From the NCBI GenBank assembly GCA_032622095.1, contig CP136061.1, positions 173,995,692 to 174,059,691 of the forward strand: a stretch of 64,000 nt of DNA, read 5' to 3'. Positions within the stretch are counted from its first letter, which is position 1. Each line of letters begins with the position of its first letter. The stretch comes from Siphonodentalium dalli. Lineage: Eukaryota > Mollusca > Scaphopoda > Gadilida > Siphonodentaliidae. Below the pieces are notes generated by a model. The model made no database searches and was not told the origin of the DNA. It worked only from the letters and a program-made list of their open reading frames with translations. The translations under genes and the position numbers were made by a program. Below, in pieces: positions 51,032 through 62,635 of the stretch.

Positions 51032-53533
51032 GGGAGCATGTCAAAACCTCTTTCGCATATGCGAAAATATTGTCGATAATGTCGAAAAAGTTTTGACGTA
51101 AATGTGCAATAACGAAATGTCGGAATTGACGAAAAATAATGCGATAACGTCGAAAGAGACTGGCCATAAAAGTGCGATAACGTCGAAACCACAACAGACC
51201 AAAATTTCCGTAAAATGTCAAAACTTTTGACAACGCGAAAGTCGCGACGTCGAAACATTGATCGATATTCGCAAACGACGAAAAGTTAAAACATCGATAC
51301 GATGTTGTCGCACTTCATAAATCCGCGCATTTATTTTTGCCTTCTGCGTAATCAGATGCCAGCTGAATTTTTATTGGCTGTCAGCCAAAGGCCATACAAA
51401 CAACTCTATGCGGTTAACACACAAGTACAATGACTTGACAGTTCGACTGTTTTGATAGCTATGAGTTCGCACAAGGCCTAATTAAACAATAGTCAACCCA
51501 TTCCAAATGTGTGAAGGGGTGACATTTAGCAAAAGGCTATACAAACATATAGGTCTACTGACATATAATGACGTATATACCGGTCCCTCACAACTATGCG
51601 TGAACTGTGCGACTGTTTTGTTGTTGTTGTTGTCGTGATGTCTTCTCAATTAGTGAACAATTGTTTAACTCGTTGGACAAAAACAACACATCTGATATAT
51701 AAAATTCCAAAATGAAGCGACTTGATGTCATAATATCAGTTCCATCATGGCTAGAAACAGTGATGAAATTGAATAGATCTATCGGTAGCGGACATATACG
51801 CAGTTGGGAAAATATTAGACCAGCAGTTTACACAGGTCGACAGTACGAAGAAGTTAGGGTTTTCACAACCCCAGGTATCACACATCTGACAGAAAAAAGA
51901 TGAAATCACACAGAAATTTGAAACCAGCTGCACCCACCCACAACGGGAGCGACAACCGTCCATCCACATGATCCAGCATTTGAAGCAATAGGCCTGATAT
52001 AGAACAAGCCCTCATCACATTGTATCAACGCCAGACATATATAGAGCCATACCCCCTAAGTTCATTGTTTTATAATGGTATGTTATCCATATTTTTATTA
52101 TTCATTCAATAAAGAATCGAGAAAAACATAACACTCAACTCCTCCGTCAGTCAATGCTACCCACAAACGAAACTAGGATTGGCCTGGAAAATTACAGTGC
52201 TAAAAATAGCACAACATAACATGTGCAATTCGTGGAAATTCCAAACTATTAGTATTATATAATATGTTTTGTATTAACTTAACTTTGCCGCATCTGATCG
52301 CTGATATATATTGAATAAAGTGTGCAGATTTGAAATAAAAGTCGCCAACGAATTAATCATGATGACGCTGTGCTTCCGATATCTAACAATGATTTCCTAC
52401 TTATATATTGCGAAAATTAAAGCATTGTTTACGACTGTCCGACGATGTCGTAAACACCCTGATTTGCGACCACATTAAAATATGTGTCTGGTCTAGAAAG
52501 ACAGATTGAAATTGTAGAAATTAACTCTACGTGGCATACAGAAAGTATACTATAAATCGGGGTTGTGGAATAATTTATTGTCGTCCTCGGCTGTATTCTT
52601 TTATTCATAATAGTTCGCACAATTAAATGGCGACGGTTTACCCAAAGTGAAGACAAGTTACACAATCACACACAAAAACGATTTTCGAAATCAAAATTTG
52701 CATTGTTTACGGTACCACTCTGCAGTATTAATGCAATTATTGCTCGAGATTTAGGTGGACTTCAACCTGTACTGTAATATTTACTGTAAACCAGTGATGC
52801 AATATCACTGCTATAAACCCACGGATTTGCGGGCACCGTGTGACAAAACGTAGGAAATGATTGTGTTGGCCTATCCTATTATATAAATTGGGTCTGGGAA
52901 TAACTTATTTGGGACTTGAAATAATCTTCTATTAATAATTGTTTATTATTAAACGAAGTTTGAATTGTACGATATTAACCAAATCGGAGATTTCAGTAGA
53001 TCGGAGAAATTTACTAATAGGCCTACATATATAAACTCAGATCAAATCGGAAATGTTTTCATATCGGAGAATACTCCGATTAAATCAATGGAATTCTTAT
53101 GATAAAAACTCCGATCTGAGAAATTTCAGCATGAACATCGACATCTTCCCGTTCGCGACACATCAGTATAAAACTGCGACTATGGAGTATTTATTGAACA
53201 CAAACTGTCCTGCCAATCGTATCGACACAACAGCAATATTGACGGATATAATGCTGCGATCTTGACGAAAACAAACACGGCGAAAATATGTCGAAACAGA
53301 ACAGCGAACATTTGAGCAAAACTGCGAAGCAAAACTGCGAAACAAAACTGCGATAATTGCGAAAACATCGAACCAAGACAGTGAAAATGACGAAAAATTG
53401 ACGAAAACGTACAACGTTACGGCGTGCGATAATGACGAAAAAACTCTGATAATGTCGAAACAAATTACGCCACATTTTTCGCACTTTTTTCGCATTTTTT
53501 TCGCATATGCGAAAGAGGTTTTGACATGCTCCC
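51032..53533. mobile_element. GGGAGCATGTC TIR element with TAA duplication (Harbinger-like)
   Basis: A perfect 36 bp terminal inverted repeat begins GGGAGCATGTCAAAACCTC and includes the palindrome CGCATATGCG (51032-51067 against 53498-53533). It is flanked by TAA at 51029-51031 and 53534-53536. Both ends carry dense GTCGAAA / GCGATAA / GACGAAAA words in the same + orientation (51068-51290 and 53255-53470). The interior at about 52685-53130 resembles the TCCGAT-rich foldback family, suggesting an element within or fused to this one. The 2502 bp hold no transposase; the open frame 51712-51903 is unrecognised. Confidence 0.85.
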
Positions 53534-53536
53534 TAA

Positions 53537-53807
53537 TCAGACTGAACCTACAAGCCAACTTCCTAGAATCTTTCGCTTTCATATGGGTAAGCTTCAAAGA
53601 GCTAACTCCCAATACACTGCCAGAGAAAGGCCATACTTCATCAAGATCTTGTCCAAATGCAGAAAGAAGATTGTCACTATCTCCACTACAACATGACAAG
53701 GACACACTTGTCACTACAACCTACATGGCCATGGTATATCCAACTTTACATACCAAGTTGGGGACCCAGGTTATGACGCAAACACCAAAATTAGCAAAAA
53801 TACGGAA
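53537..53807. other. Right flank of the TIR element, longest non-repetitive open stretch
   Basis: On the minus strand an open frame (53714 down to 53537) would continue in frame across the empty insertion site into 51028-50874, making roughly 110 residues. I do not recognise the product. On the plus strand there is also an open frame through the empty site. It is noted as a possible broken or chance frame, not called as a gene. Confidence 0.3.
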
Positions 53808-54277
53808 ATCTCCTATATATTTTGAGAACTACGTATATATATATATATGTGGGTACTTCATAGAATCGAAAACGGCTGCGCGGATCGAGCTCAAATTTCG
53901 TATATAAGTTAAAAAGCCACGGGAATCGTCGATGTCGCATTTTGGACAAGCTCTGAGCACTCATTCTCCACTCCCAATCATCAAAATCACCGCAAACACG
54001 GCGGGGGTTAATCGGGTTGATATTCGCTCGCGATCCAAGAGGCATAACTCTACATTTTTGATATCTGTATATGTATATTTTTATATCCCTATTCACTTCA
54101 AACTGCTAAACCCGTTGAGCCAAAACTTGCTAATACCTTCCAAAATATAGAATTTACATTTTCTCATGTATACATTTCTTGTTAGGGCTGAAAATCTTAG
54201 TCTATTTTCGATACATTCATATAAACAAGCACTAAACTTACACCCCTCAATTCGTGCTAACTCACGCAGTTTATCTC

Positions 54278-54635
54278 GCTGCTGAAAATTCAGTAAATAT
54301 GAGGCAGTGCGATACGTCCCCGAATCTGACGGGACTTCCACTGCCTTATCGGGTCACCCCAAAGCCTTCAATGCCAACAACAACGACATTGTTGCAATGT
54401 GAGAATTTTCGGGTGGCTCCCAAGCCGTGAATGCCAACAACGACATTGTTGGACTGGCTGCTGAAACTTCAGTAAATACGAGGCGGTGTTATACGTCCCT
54501 GAATCTGACTAGACTTCCACTGCCTTATCGGGTCACCCCAAAGCCTTCAATGCCAACAACGACATTGTTGCAATGTGAGAATCTTCGTGTGGATGTCAGA
54601 ATCTTCGGGTGGCTCCCAAGCCGTCAATTCCAACA
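54278..54635 (+). repeat. 179 bp tandem duplication
   Basis: Copies from 54278 and 54457, each starting GCTGCTGAAA.TTCAGTAAAT. Both contain ACTTCCACTGCCTTATCGGG, TCACCCCAAAGCCTTCAATG and CCAACAACGACATTGTTG. The open frame 54427-54708 spans it and is not called. Confidence 0.8.
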
Positions 54636-55152
54636 ACAACAACATCGTTGGCATACCTCTTTTAGGGACGGGTATCATAATTCCTCTTGTTTAAAAAGAC
54701 AGAATTAACTCATTAAAAAATGTGTGTTGTGTGATTCTTATGTCTGTCGTTCCTAGGAACGGGGGAAATTTTCATCGGGTCAGTTTTTTTCCGCCCGATG
54801 TACCTTAAATCATACCTCTTTTAGGGACGGGTACCATCATTTCTCTTGATTAAAAAGGCACAATTAACTCATTGAAAAGCAAAAAAAATGTCATGTTTCG
54901 GACCAACCTGGTGGGCTAGTCTCTCTACTATATATTTTGAGAACTCCGTATATATATAAATATATGTGTCCTCTATAGACTCTAAAACGGCTGACTCGAT
55001 TGAGTTCAAACTTCCCATCTAAGGGTAAAAACCCACGGGAATCGTCGTCGCGGAGAAGCTCAGACTGGTCTGAGAAGCTCAGACCACCTGTTCTCCACTC
55101 TCAATCACAAAAAACGTTTGTTTTTGACGCATTGCTATAAAAGAGCGTTTGT

Positions 55153-55350
55153 TTACAATTCAACGCAACAGAGATATACGGGAACAGACGCAGTTGATTT
55201 ACAATTCTTTGTGAATAGCTAGACTGCCATTCGTTCGAGTTGTTTTAGATCTACAATTCAATGCAACAGAGATATACGGGAACATACGCAGTTGATTTAC
55301 AATTCTTTGTGAATAGCTAGACTGCCATTCGTTCGAGTTGTTTTAGATCA
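55153..55350 (+). repeat. 100 bp tandem duplication
   Basis: Copies 55153-55252 and 55253-55350 are nearly identical (ACAATTCAACGCAACAGAG against ACAATTCAATGCAACAGAG). Confidence 0.88.
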
Positions 55351-56489
55351 AACAATATTCTCTGTTGCACTCATATTTCGTCATGAACGAATCCACTGTA
55401 ATCGATCTATTTTTAGAACGCAACACATGACACCAAACAAAATTACGTCGCGTTGGTGATGGGGTTCACGGCGGGATTAATTGACTGTCCGCTCTTTGCG
55501 GGGACTATTGACCATCTCGTAAGGGTGGACAACCTCTGTCAGGGGCTGCTCAATGGCTACAGGCAGGTTAAAAAAAAATCATACCTCTTTTAGGGACGGG
55601 TATTATAATTTCTCTTGATTAAAAAGTCTGTCGTTCCTAGGAACGGGGAAGTTTAGGACGGGTACCATGAATTAACTCATTGAAAAACAAAGAATGCGTT
55701 GTCTGTCGTTCCTAGGAAGGGGGGGGGGGGGGGGTGGGGGATTTCATCGGGTCAATTTTTTCCGCCAGAAAAAGGCACAATTACCTCATTTAAAAAAAAA
55801 AATTAAATATTAAATGTCATGTTTCTGGCTAACCTGCTAGTCTACTATATAATTTGAGAACTACGTATATATATATATATTTAGACGCTATAGAATCGAA
55901 AACGGCAGGACCGATCGAGACCAAACTTCCCATCTAAGTGTAAAAACCCACGGGAATGGTCGTCGTGGCGTTTTGGAGAAGCTCCCAGCACCCATTCTCC
56001 ACTCCCAATCATCAAAATCACCGTCCTCGGCACTGCGGGGGTTAAGGTAGCATGCTCTTTATATTGACCAAATTTGGCGTTGTTAACCGAGTAATGCTCT
56101 TTATTGCCATCGGCGTTGCTAAACGGTCACCTATGCGTACGAAACTATGGATGCAAAATGCACCGGAACGGCGGAATGCATTTATCTTGATTAAAAAGGC
56201 AGAATTAACTCATTGGAAAACAACAAATGCGTGTCATGTGATTCTTATGTCTGTCGTTCCTAGGAACGGGGGAGAATTTCATCGGGTAAGTTTTTCCGCC
56301 CTAGGGACGGGTACCATCATCAAAACCGAATGTTGAAGTAGGCCTACATGTACCTGTTGGAAATTACAACCAATATTGTGTGTTACAAATAGAATATAAA
56401 ACATTTGGAAAACACAGTCTTGTTCAGATGAGTGCTGCAAATATACTTAAATAAGGACAGGTTAGGACACAAGAACTTAAGGAGAAATC

Positions 56490-57177
56490 ACGTATTTTGT
56501 CTCACTTCTGACTCACCAAATTAGCCGACTAGCTGTCGGTATAATTGGGAGCATGTATGAAGAATTGTATTGTTTACGATACCACAATAACTGGGTTTAC
56601 AGTATTCTCAGAAACCGACGACGTGGCAAAATAAAGCACTACTGTAAACCCCACGTTTTGTGTACATTTTAAACGTGGGTTTGATATAGAATGGCAGAAT
56701 TGCAAATGTAAGATGATACGCGACACAGAATGTATACTATAAACCGGTATAGTGGGGAATAACTTATTGGGTCTTTATTCTTCTATTGATGATGGTTTGC
56801 ATATTAAACGGTGACCATTGATCCAAATGAGAACAAGTTATCTAATCGCAAAAACACTTGTACGAAGTAAACGTTTGCATTGTTTACGGCACCACTCAGC
56901 ACTGGTTTACGGTACCGTCTAATTTTATTATAATTCGACGAAGTAACAAATTAAGGGAGATAAAATCGGAGTTTTAACATCGTAGTTTTCATATCGGAGA
57001 AAAACTCTGATTTCATCGGAGTTTTGTTCAGTGTTCATCGGAATTTTCACCGGAATTGATCGGAGAAAAAACTCCGATCTAAGAAATTCCGATGATGGAA
57101 GAAGAAATTTCCGATTAAAACTCCGATTAAAAGCTCCGATCACCGACGGAAATTCCGTCGGAATTGGACAAGGTCCC
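56490..57177 (-). mobile_element. TCCGAT-rich foldback family, copy with complete palindromic end
   Basis: 56490-56930 is interior sequence in reverse relative to 28500-29480 (TAGCCGACTAGCTGTCGG, GTATTCTCAGAAACCGACGA). 56954-57177 is a ~224 bp foldback: ATCGGAG words in the left half, ACTCCGAT words in the right half, tips GGGAGATAAAATCGG and AATTGGACAAGGTCCC. TTA follows on the right. Confidence 0.68.
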
Positions 57178-57625
57178 TTACACATATTTGTCGCCCAGAC
57201 ATGGATATAACTTATGAAATCACGTTCAACTGAATCATTGATAGGTTATGACGTGATTGGGGTGGTGGGGGGACTTGGGAGGGGGTGCTTAATTGGTGTC
57301 TATCCCCAACGTTGGTTAAAATGTTCAACAGTTACAAATTTCTTATCTTACAATAGATTGGTTTGAAATTTAACACCAACAATATGTTTAAATTGTTCTC
57401 TTAGTTTGATTTGACAACAATTTAATGGTGGGGAATTTGTCGTTTTTAGACCAACATTTGCATACTTTCCTACACTTTAAACATGTAATCAACCATATTT
57501 GACATATTCACATGGACAACTCTTCTTTAGAGATGATCCAAAACTCATGATGGGTGGACAGGAAGTAGGGAGCAGGTGTGATCTAGTTTTCTATATCACA
57601 TTTACCCCCCCCCCCCCCTATTGTT
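57178..57625. other. No gene seen
   Basis: Contains a C13-14 tract at 57606-57618; otherwise unremarkable. Confidence 0.5.
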
Positions 57626-58095
57626 CGATCGGCTTGGAAACATGCATATATGAGCGAATTTGGTCATGGTCAAGGACATGATCGCACGTGAAATTGGATC
57701 CACCCATATTGTTCCAGGGATCAAAGTAGGCCTACATTATACCAAATTTGAGTCGGATTGGTCGAGGTTTAGAAACATGCCTATATGAGCGTATATGAAC
57801 AAGGTCAAGGACACGGTCGCAAGTGAAATTGGACCCGCCAATATTGTTCCCGTGATCAAGTAGAACCAGCTACCAAATTTGAGTGGGATTGGTCGAGGTC
57901 CAGAAACATGCTTATATGAGCGTATTTGAGCGAGGTCAAAGTCACAGTCGCACGTGAAATTTGACCTGCCCATATTGTTCCCCGGATCAAATAAGCCTAC
58001 ACACCAAATTTGAGGTGGATCGGTCGAGCAGTTTTTCGAGTCTATAACACACAAATACATACATACAGACACAAGTTCCAAAATATATAATAGAT
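57626..58095 (+). repeat. ~130 bp tandem repeat, about 3.5 units
   Basis: Each unit has GAAACATGC.TATATGAGCG, AGGTCAAGGACA.GGTCGCA, GTGAAATTGGACC, CATATTGTTCC..GGATCAA and CCAAATTTGAG..GGATTGGTCGAG. It ends TTTTCGAGTCTATAACACAC. The minus-strand frame 57737-58138 is a repeat translation. Confidence 0.8.
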
Positions 58096-58620
58096 AAAAT
58101 ACAAGACAGATAACTCTATATATCCCGTCTACACTCACGCTTTCCGAAGTCCAGCGCTATGAAATTTCACTATTGTTAACCGGCTATTGACTCATGGAAA
58201 TGTTGGGCCTGCAAAACGCGTTATTTTTCAAATTAACTGGCGACTTTGGGAATTTTGATAGGCGTAACGTAACACAGCTTATTGGATAAGCATAGAAAGG
58301 CAGTGTAATTCATCAACGTTAATGACAAGTGGTGCAAATTTCAACTTAATGCATGGTTTGTTGTGTTTATCTTGGTATACTTTCACAAAATTGGCAGTTT
58401 GAACCATGTACCATGGCAAATATTAGCCATAGTTTTACCCATATAGAACGATTAAATGGGGAGAGAACCGACTCGATCAGGAGAGAACCCAAACAATTAT
58501 CACAATTCGCGGTTTTTATCGTTGTTATGACTTGCACAATGAAAGTATCGTTATTAACACGCTCATTGGTGCCACAGATTGTGATGGGATTGAAAATAAC
58601 TAATCGAATTATCACCTAGA
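58096..58620. other. No gene seen
   Basis: Overlapping open frames 58353-58619 (+) and 58367-58615 (-) are unrecognised; one may be chance. Confidence 0.45.
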
Positions 58621-60780
58621 TGCCTCAAAAGGCACTGAAAGGGTTAAAATTGTACTGTTTATTCTATGCCGACGATACTGTTATTTTTTCAGAAAATGAG
58701 GTAAATATGCAGAGAGCTCTGAACTGTTTCGCAGATTACTCTGATTCATGGTGACTAAAAATAAACGTAAACAAAATGAAGGTTATGGTGTTTAGTAAGA
58801 GTAATAAGAAAACATTGCTAAGTTTGAGCTATTGCCATGGTTTGGCATCCGTCGCCTGTGTGTCCGTCAACAATTTCCTTTGGCGCGGGCTACAGGTCAT
58901 ACCGTTGGTCTGATCTGTATGAAATTTGTATTGAATGTACATTGACATGTAGATGGGAACGAGTCATTTTGGTGTCATTCGGCCAAAAAACATGGCCGCT
59001 GGCAGGCATCTTGGATTTCAAAATTCAATCCATTGGCGCGGGCTACATGTCGTACTGTTTGTCTGATCATAATGAAATTTGTCATGGATGTTAATATTGA
59101 CATGTAGATGGGAACGAGTGATTTTGGAGTCGTTCGGCCAAAAAACATGGCCGCCAGCAGCCATCTTGTATTTTACTCTTTGCATGACTAAATCCTTTGG
59201 GGCGGGCTACAGGTCGTACCTTTTGTCTGATGTTTATGAAATTTGTCATGAACGTTGCCATTGACATGTAGATGGGAACAAGTCATTTTGGGGTCATTCG
59301 GCAAAAAAACATGGCTGCTGGCAGCCATCTTGGATTTCAAAATTCAATCCATTGGCGCGGGCTACAGGTCGTACTATTCGTCTGATCATCAAGAAATTTG
59401 TCGTGGATGTTAATATTGACATGTAGATGGGAACGAGTGATTTTGGAGTCGTTCGGCCAAAAAACATGGCCGCCAGCAGCCATCTTGGATTTTACTCTTT
59501 GCCTGACTAAATCCTTTGGCGCTGGCTACAGGTCGTAGCTTTGGTCAGATCTTCATGAAATTTGTCATGGATGTTAACAATGACATATAGATGGGAACGA
59601 GTCCTTTTTGGGTCAATTGGCCAAAAAACATGGCCACCAGCAGCCATCTGGGATTTGACTCTTTGTATGACTAAATCCTTTGGCACAGGTTAGACATTTC
59701 AATTAGAACCTTTACTGTCCTATATACTGTCAACCATTAAATTATTCCCCTACCTAAGTTGAGCTACAGTGTCATTGACACTTTCATTATTGAATGGGGA
59801 CGCTCTGGACACGGTACTCGAGTTTCAGTACCTATGTGTTTTATTTCTTCATAACGGATGTTTTGTCAAGCAGTGAAGAAAATGTGCACGGTTGCAACAA
59901 GGGCTATGTATGGACTCTTAAACTAAATATATAAACTTAATCTGTCTATTGACTTGTCACTTAAATTGTTTGATTGTACAGTTTTACCTATTATCTTCTG
60001 CGGAAGTGAGATATGGGGTTTCGAAAATGTTGACTGTCTTGATAAGATTCATCTCAAGTTTTGTAAGATAATATTAAACATGAAGGCAACGACTCCAAAT
60101 TATATGGTCTACGGGGTATTAGGACGCTTCCCCTATAAGTATACATGTCAAAATGAGAATGGTGAATTATTGGTGTAAACTTTTATCTCCAAAGGGCTGC
60201 CATCTGGCTAAAATCATATATAAGCTTATTATGGAATTAGATGGTAATGATAATATGTTCACAAAAAAGTTTTATGTGGCTGAATGGGGTTTGAGGTATG
60301 ACACAGGGGTGCGGTATACCTCCCTTGTGTGATCACCAACTACCATCAGAACAAAAACATATAGAATATAATCTGAATGATCATTTCTTTCAACAATGGC
60401 ATTTTAGTATCTCGGGGTCCAGCAGAGGAAAATTTTATAATGCCATTAAACCTTATCCAAGTTTCAGTAAATATCTAATTCGCATACCATTTTATTTGTC
60501 AGAACATTTGACAAAAATCCGAACATCTAATCATATGTTACCAAACAAAATGTGCAAAAGTGAAAACAATTTGCAAAATATGTGGTGTTTTTAAAAAATA
60601 GGGGATGAATTCCATTTTGTTTTAGAATGCGACGTAATTAAAGACCTCAGAGAGAAATACATCCCACATTATTATTGGAAATATCCCGTTAGAGAGAAAT
60701 TCCACAATTTACTCACTATATGTAACGTGGCAATACTGAAATGACTGCATATTTCTAAAACTTGCATTCAAACATATAAA
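58621..60780 (+). pseudogene. Decayed non-LTR retrotransposon (LINE) reverse transcriptase, split by a nested element
   Basis: The first piece (58621-58818) encodes the RT active-site region: LYCLFYADDTVIFSENE, with YADD at 58665-58676. An in-frame TGA follows at 58752-58754. A pearl-like element interrupts it at 58819-59788. The second piece resumes with 'NGDALDTVLEFQYL..LFLHNGCF'. Then 59954-60170 gives the typical post-RT region (LKLFDCTVLPIIFCGSEIWGFE, LKFCKIILNMKATTPNYMVY, GVLGRFP). 60600-60743 gives a C-terminal 'GDEFHFVLECDVIKDLREKY' stretch. Several stops and frameshifts make it non-functional, and the endonuclease end is missing (5'-truncated). The clade is not assigned. Confidence 0.82.
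58819..59788 (+). mobile_element. Pearl-like element nested in the LINE
   Basis: Starts TAAGTTTGAGCTATTGCCATGG, with the first ~30 bp of the usual 5' end missing. It has about six units of the CTTTGGCGCGGGCTACAGG subfamily and ends AAGTTGAGCTACAGTGTCAT-TGACACTTTCATT. LINE coding sequence flanks it on both sides. Confidence 0.85.
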
Positions 60781-61094
60781 ATAGTAATTTCACATGAAGG
60801 AAGCAGTGAAGCTGGAGGTACAGATCATAATGGAAAAAAAAATATTATATATAAAAAAAAAATGGAAAGAGCTAGTATTTCCGTTATGTTGTGTAAATCC
60901 TGTTTCATTGTTAAAAATGAAAATACCACTGTACTGAAATTATTCATCAAATTTTATACCCAGTGCCATTTAGCCAGTTCATTAAAATTAATCTTTGTTT
61001 ATATGTATATATATTATTGACTAATGTATGTTATATTCATATTATGTACTACATCATATACCATGTGTTATTGGTGGAACAATAAGTATAGGTT
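60781..61094. other. No gene seen; AT-rich LINE 3' flank
   Basis: A-rich tracts at about 60832-60862 could include the 3' tail of the LINE. Confidence 0.4.
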
Positions 61095-61186
61095 ATAACC
61101 CGCTTGGGTATCTGTACAAGAAATATAGATCAAGGCGCTTTAGCGCCGTGATCTATATTTCTTGTACAGATACCCAAGCGGGTTAT
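61095..61186. repeat. Near-perfect 44 bp hairpin, 4 nt loop
   Basis: Left arm 61095-61138 (ATAACCCGCTTGGGTATCTG...GGCGC) and right arm 61143-61186 are inverse at 43 of 44 positions. The loop is TTTA. It lies directly before the inverted tip at 61189. Confidence 0.93.
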
Positions 61187-61188
61187 GA

Positions 61189-62104
61189 CATATTTATGAA
61201 CCGATTCACACCCAGAGGAAAGGGGAATGGAGCCACATTCAATACGATGATTACCTATCAATTACCATTCAATCAAATGTTAATTGAATAGTTTGTGTTG
61301 AATAATTAGTCAAATGCTCGTTGACAATCGGATCACTTGCGTCAGCATTATTTATCAGCGTTAATAAACCATTTTGTTTCCGAATTTAAAAACCGTGTTA
61401 TACTGATGACGAGTTTCTGGATAAAAAATATTCTTGTGATAATTAACTGTTTCGGATTTTAAAGTTATTTTTTGTTTTGTTGCCATAACTGGCCATAATG
61501 GAATTATCGTTCAGAACACAGAAGACAATGTTCCGGAAGTGTTCCGACTCCGAAGTCGAACTATTGCATGAAATTTGTGTGATGAAATATCACCGGAAAT
61601 CATGACAAAAGTCTTAATCAGACATGTGTATATTGCCTGTATTTTCCATGCACATGCATGTATATGTGAACAACTTGTGGAATGTTGTCAATGTTATCAT
61701 TCTAAAGATCATTACATCATTACTGTGGATTATACATTCCTAACATGTATGGATTGTGTTCAGTTTACTTCCAATCACCCGACAAACCAAAAGATATTCA
61801 ATTGAAAGTGTTGGGCCCCCGCTCATGCAGCCCACCCCCTCTATGTCTGCTACTAATGGTATGATCTGCGTTTTAACTTCCCAAGTGAGTGGTGCAATCA
61901 TTATCATGACGTATTGTTCGAATTTCACACCTACCGCTCCGATCTAATTTCAGATTACTATCCATTTATTAAATGTCAATTTATGTGTGATATTGAGCAC
62001 AAGTCTATATTTTGGCCCCGTCGAAATACAGATTCATACAAGAAATATTGTTCATGAATTGGCGCAATTTGATTGGCCTAGGGGTGTGAACCGGTTTATA
62101 AATG
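61189..62104. mobile_element. TIR element, ~0.9 kb
   Basis: CATATTTATGAACCGATTCA-CACCC (61189) and GGGTGTGAACCGGTTTATAA-ATG (ending 62104) are inverted with few mismatches. A TACAAGAAATAT word occurs both in the hairpin beside the left tip and near the right end (about 62037). No coding similarity; no clear target duplication. Confidence 0.65.
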
Positions 62105-62291
62105 AATCAATCAATCAAACAAGGCCACCCATGTCTTTAAGGCTTGAATAGGAATGACTATTTAGTGACCTCTCTTCTTGATGATCAACTATTGCTTATG
62201 GAACTTGAAGCAAGGAGCATATGGTTCATGAATATTCCAGTGACAGTTTACATTAAAATGATGTCTGGATAATTGCATGTTTTAATTGTTT

Positions 62292-62635
62292 TTAGCTCAC
62301 CTGAGACGAAGTCTCAGGTGGAGCTATAGTCATCACTCCTCGTCCGTCCGTCTATCCAGACGGAATGGGTTCATATTTGGTGTGGATGTTCCCTAGGTGA
62401 ATTACATTCAGATTTGTTCAAATGAGGTCACCCGGTCAAATAGTTGCGAAGCTAGGACCATAACTCTTTCCCACAATAGTAATTCTTACAACAACTTCTT
62501 CTCAAATCTCATTGGGCCGAATGGGTTCATATTTGGTACAAAGGGTCCTTGGGGGGACTGTGATTTAGATTTGTTCAAATAAGGTCACTGGGTCGAATGT
62601 GGGCGGAGCCAGTGACATAACTAAAAAAAAAAATT
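62292..62635 (+). mobile_element. TTAGCTCACCTGAGAC element, copy 2
   Basis: TTAGCTCACCTGAGACGAAG and GTCTCAGGTGGAGCT form a perfect hairpin. TCGTCCGTCCGTC, CGAATGGGTTCATATTTGGT units and GTGGGCGGAGCCAGTGACAT follow, then an A-rich end, as at 31814-32202. Confidence 0.8.

Larger units (their letters stand above)
53808..56335 (+). repeat. Cluster of long direct repeats (~0.9-1.1 kb spacing)
   Basis: A ~200 bp unit occurs at 53808-54010, 54927-55125 and 55843-56045: TATATTTTGAGAACTACG, (TA)n, TAGAATCGAAAACGGC, AAACCCACGGGAATCGTCG, TTCTCCACTCCCAATCATC, GCGGGGGTTAA. Between copies, a second unit with CTTTTAGGGACGGGTACCATC, GATTAAAAAGGCA, TGTCGTTCCTAGGAACGGGG and TTTCATCGGGTCA recurs at about 54650-54890, 55585-55800 and 56185-56320. 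GTTCCTAGGAAC is palindromic. Class unknown. Short open frames here are not conserved between copies. Confidence 0.72.

Noticed and set aside
53537-53600. Possible exon ending ...FAFIW before GTAAGC at about 53591
   Set aside because: The donor looks good, but the protein does not match midasin and there is no convincing acceptor. Left as a weak observation only.
53163-53714. 183-residue minus-strand open frame
   Set aside because: Much of it lies inside the 51032-53533 element, in its CGAAA-word arm, which removes stops by composition. Only the outer part remains of interest and is listed as a finding.
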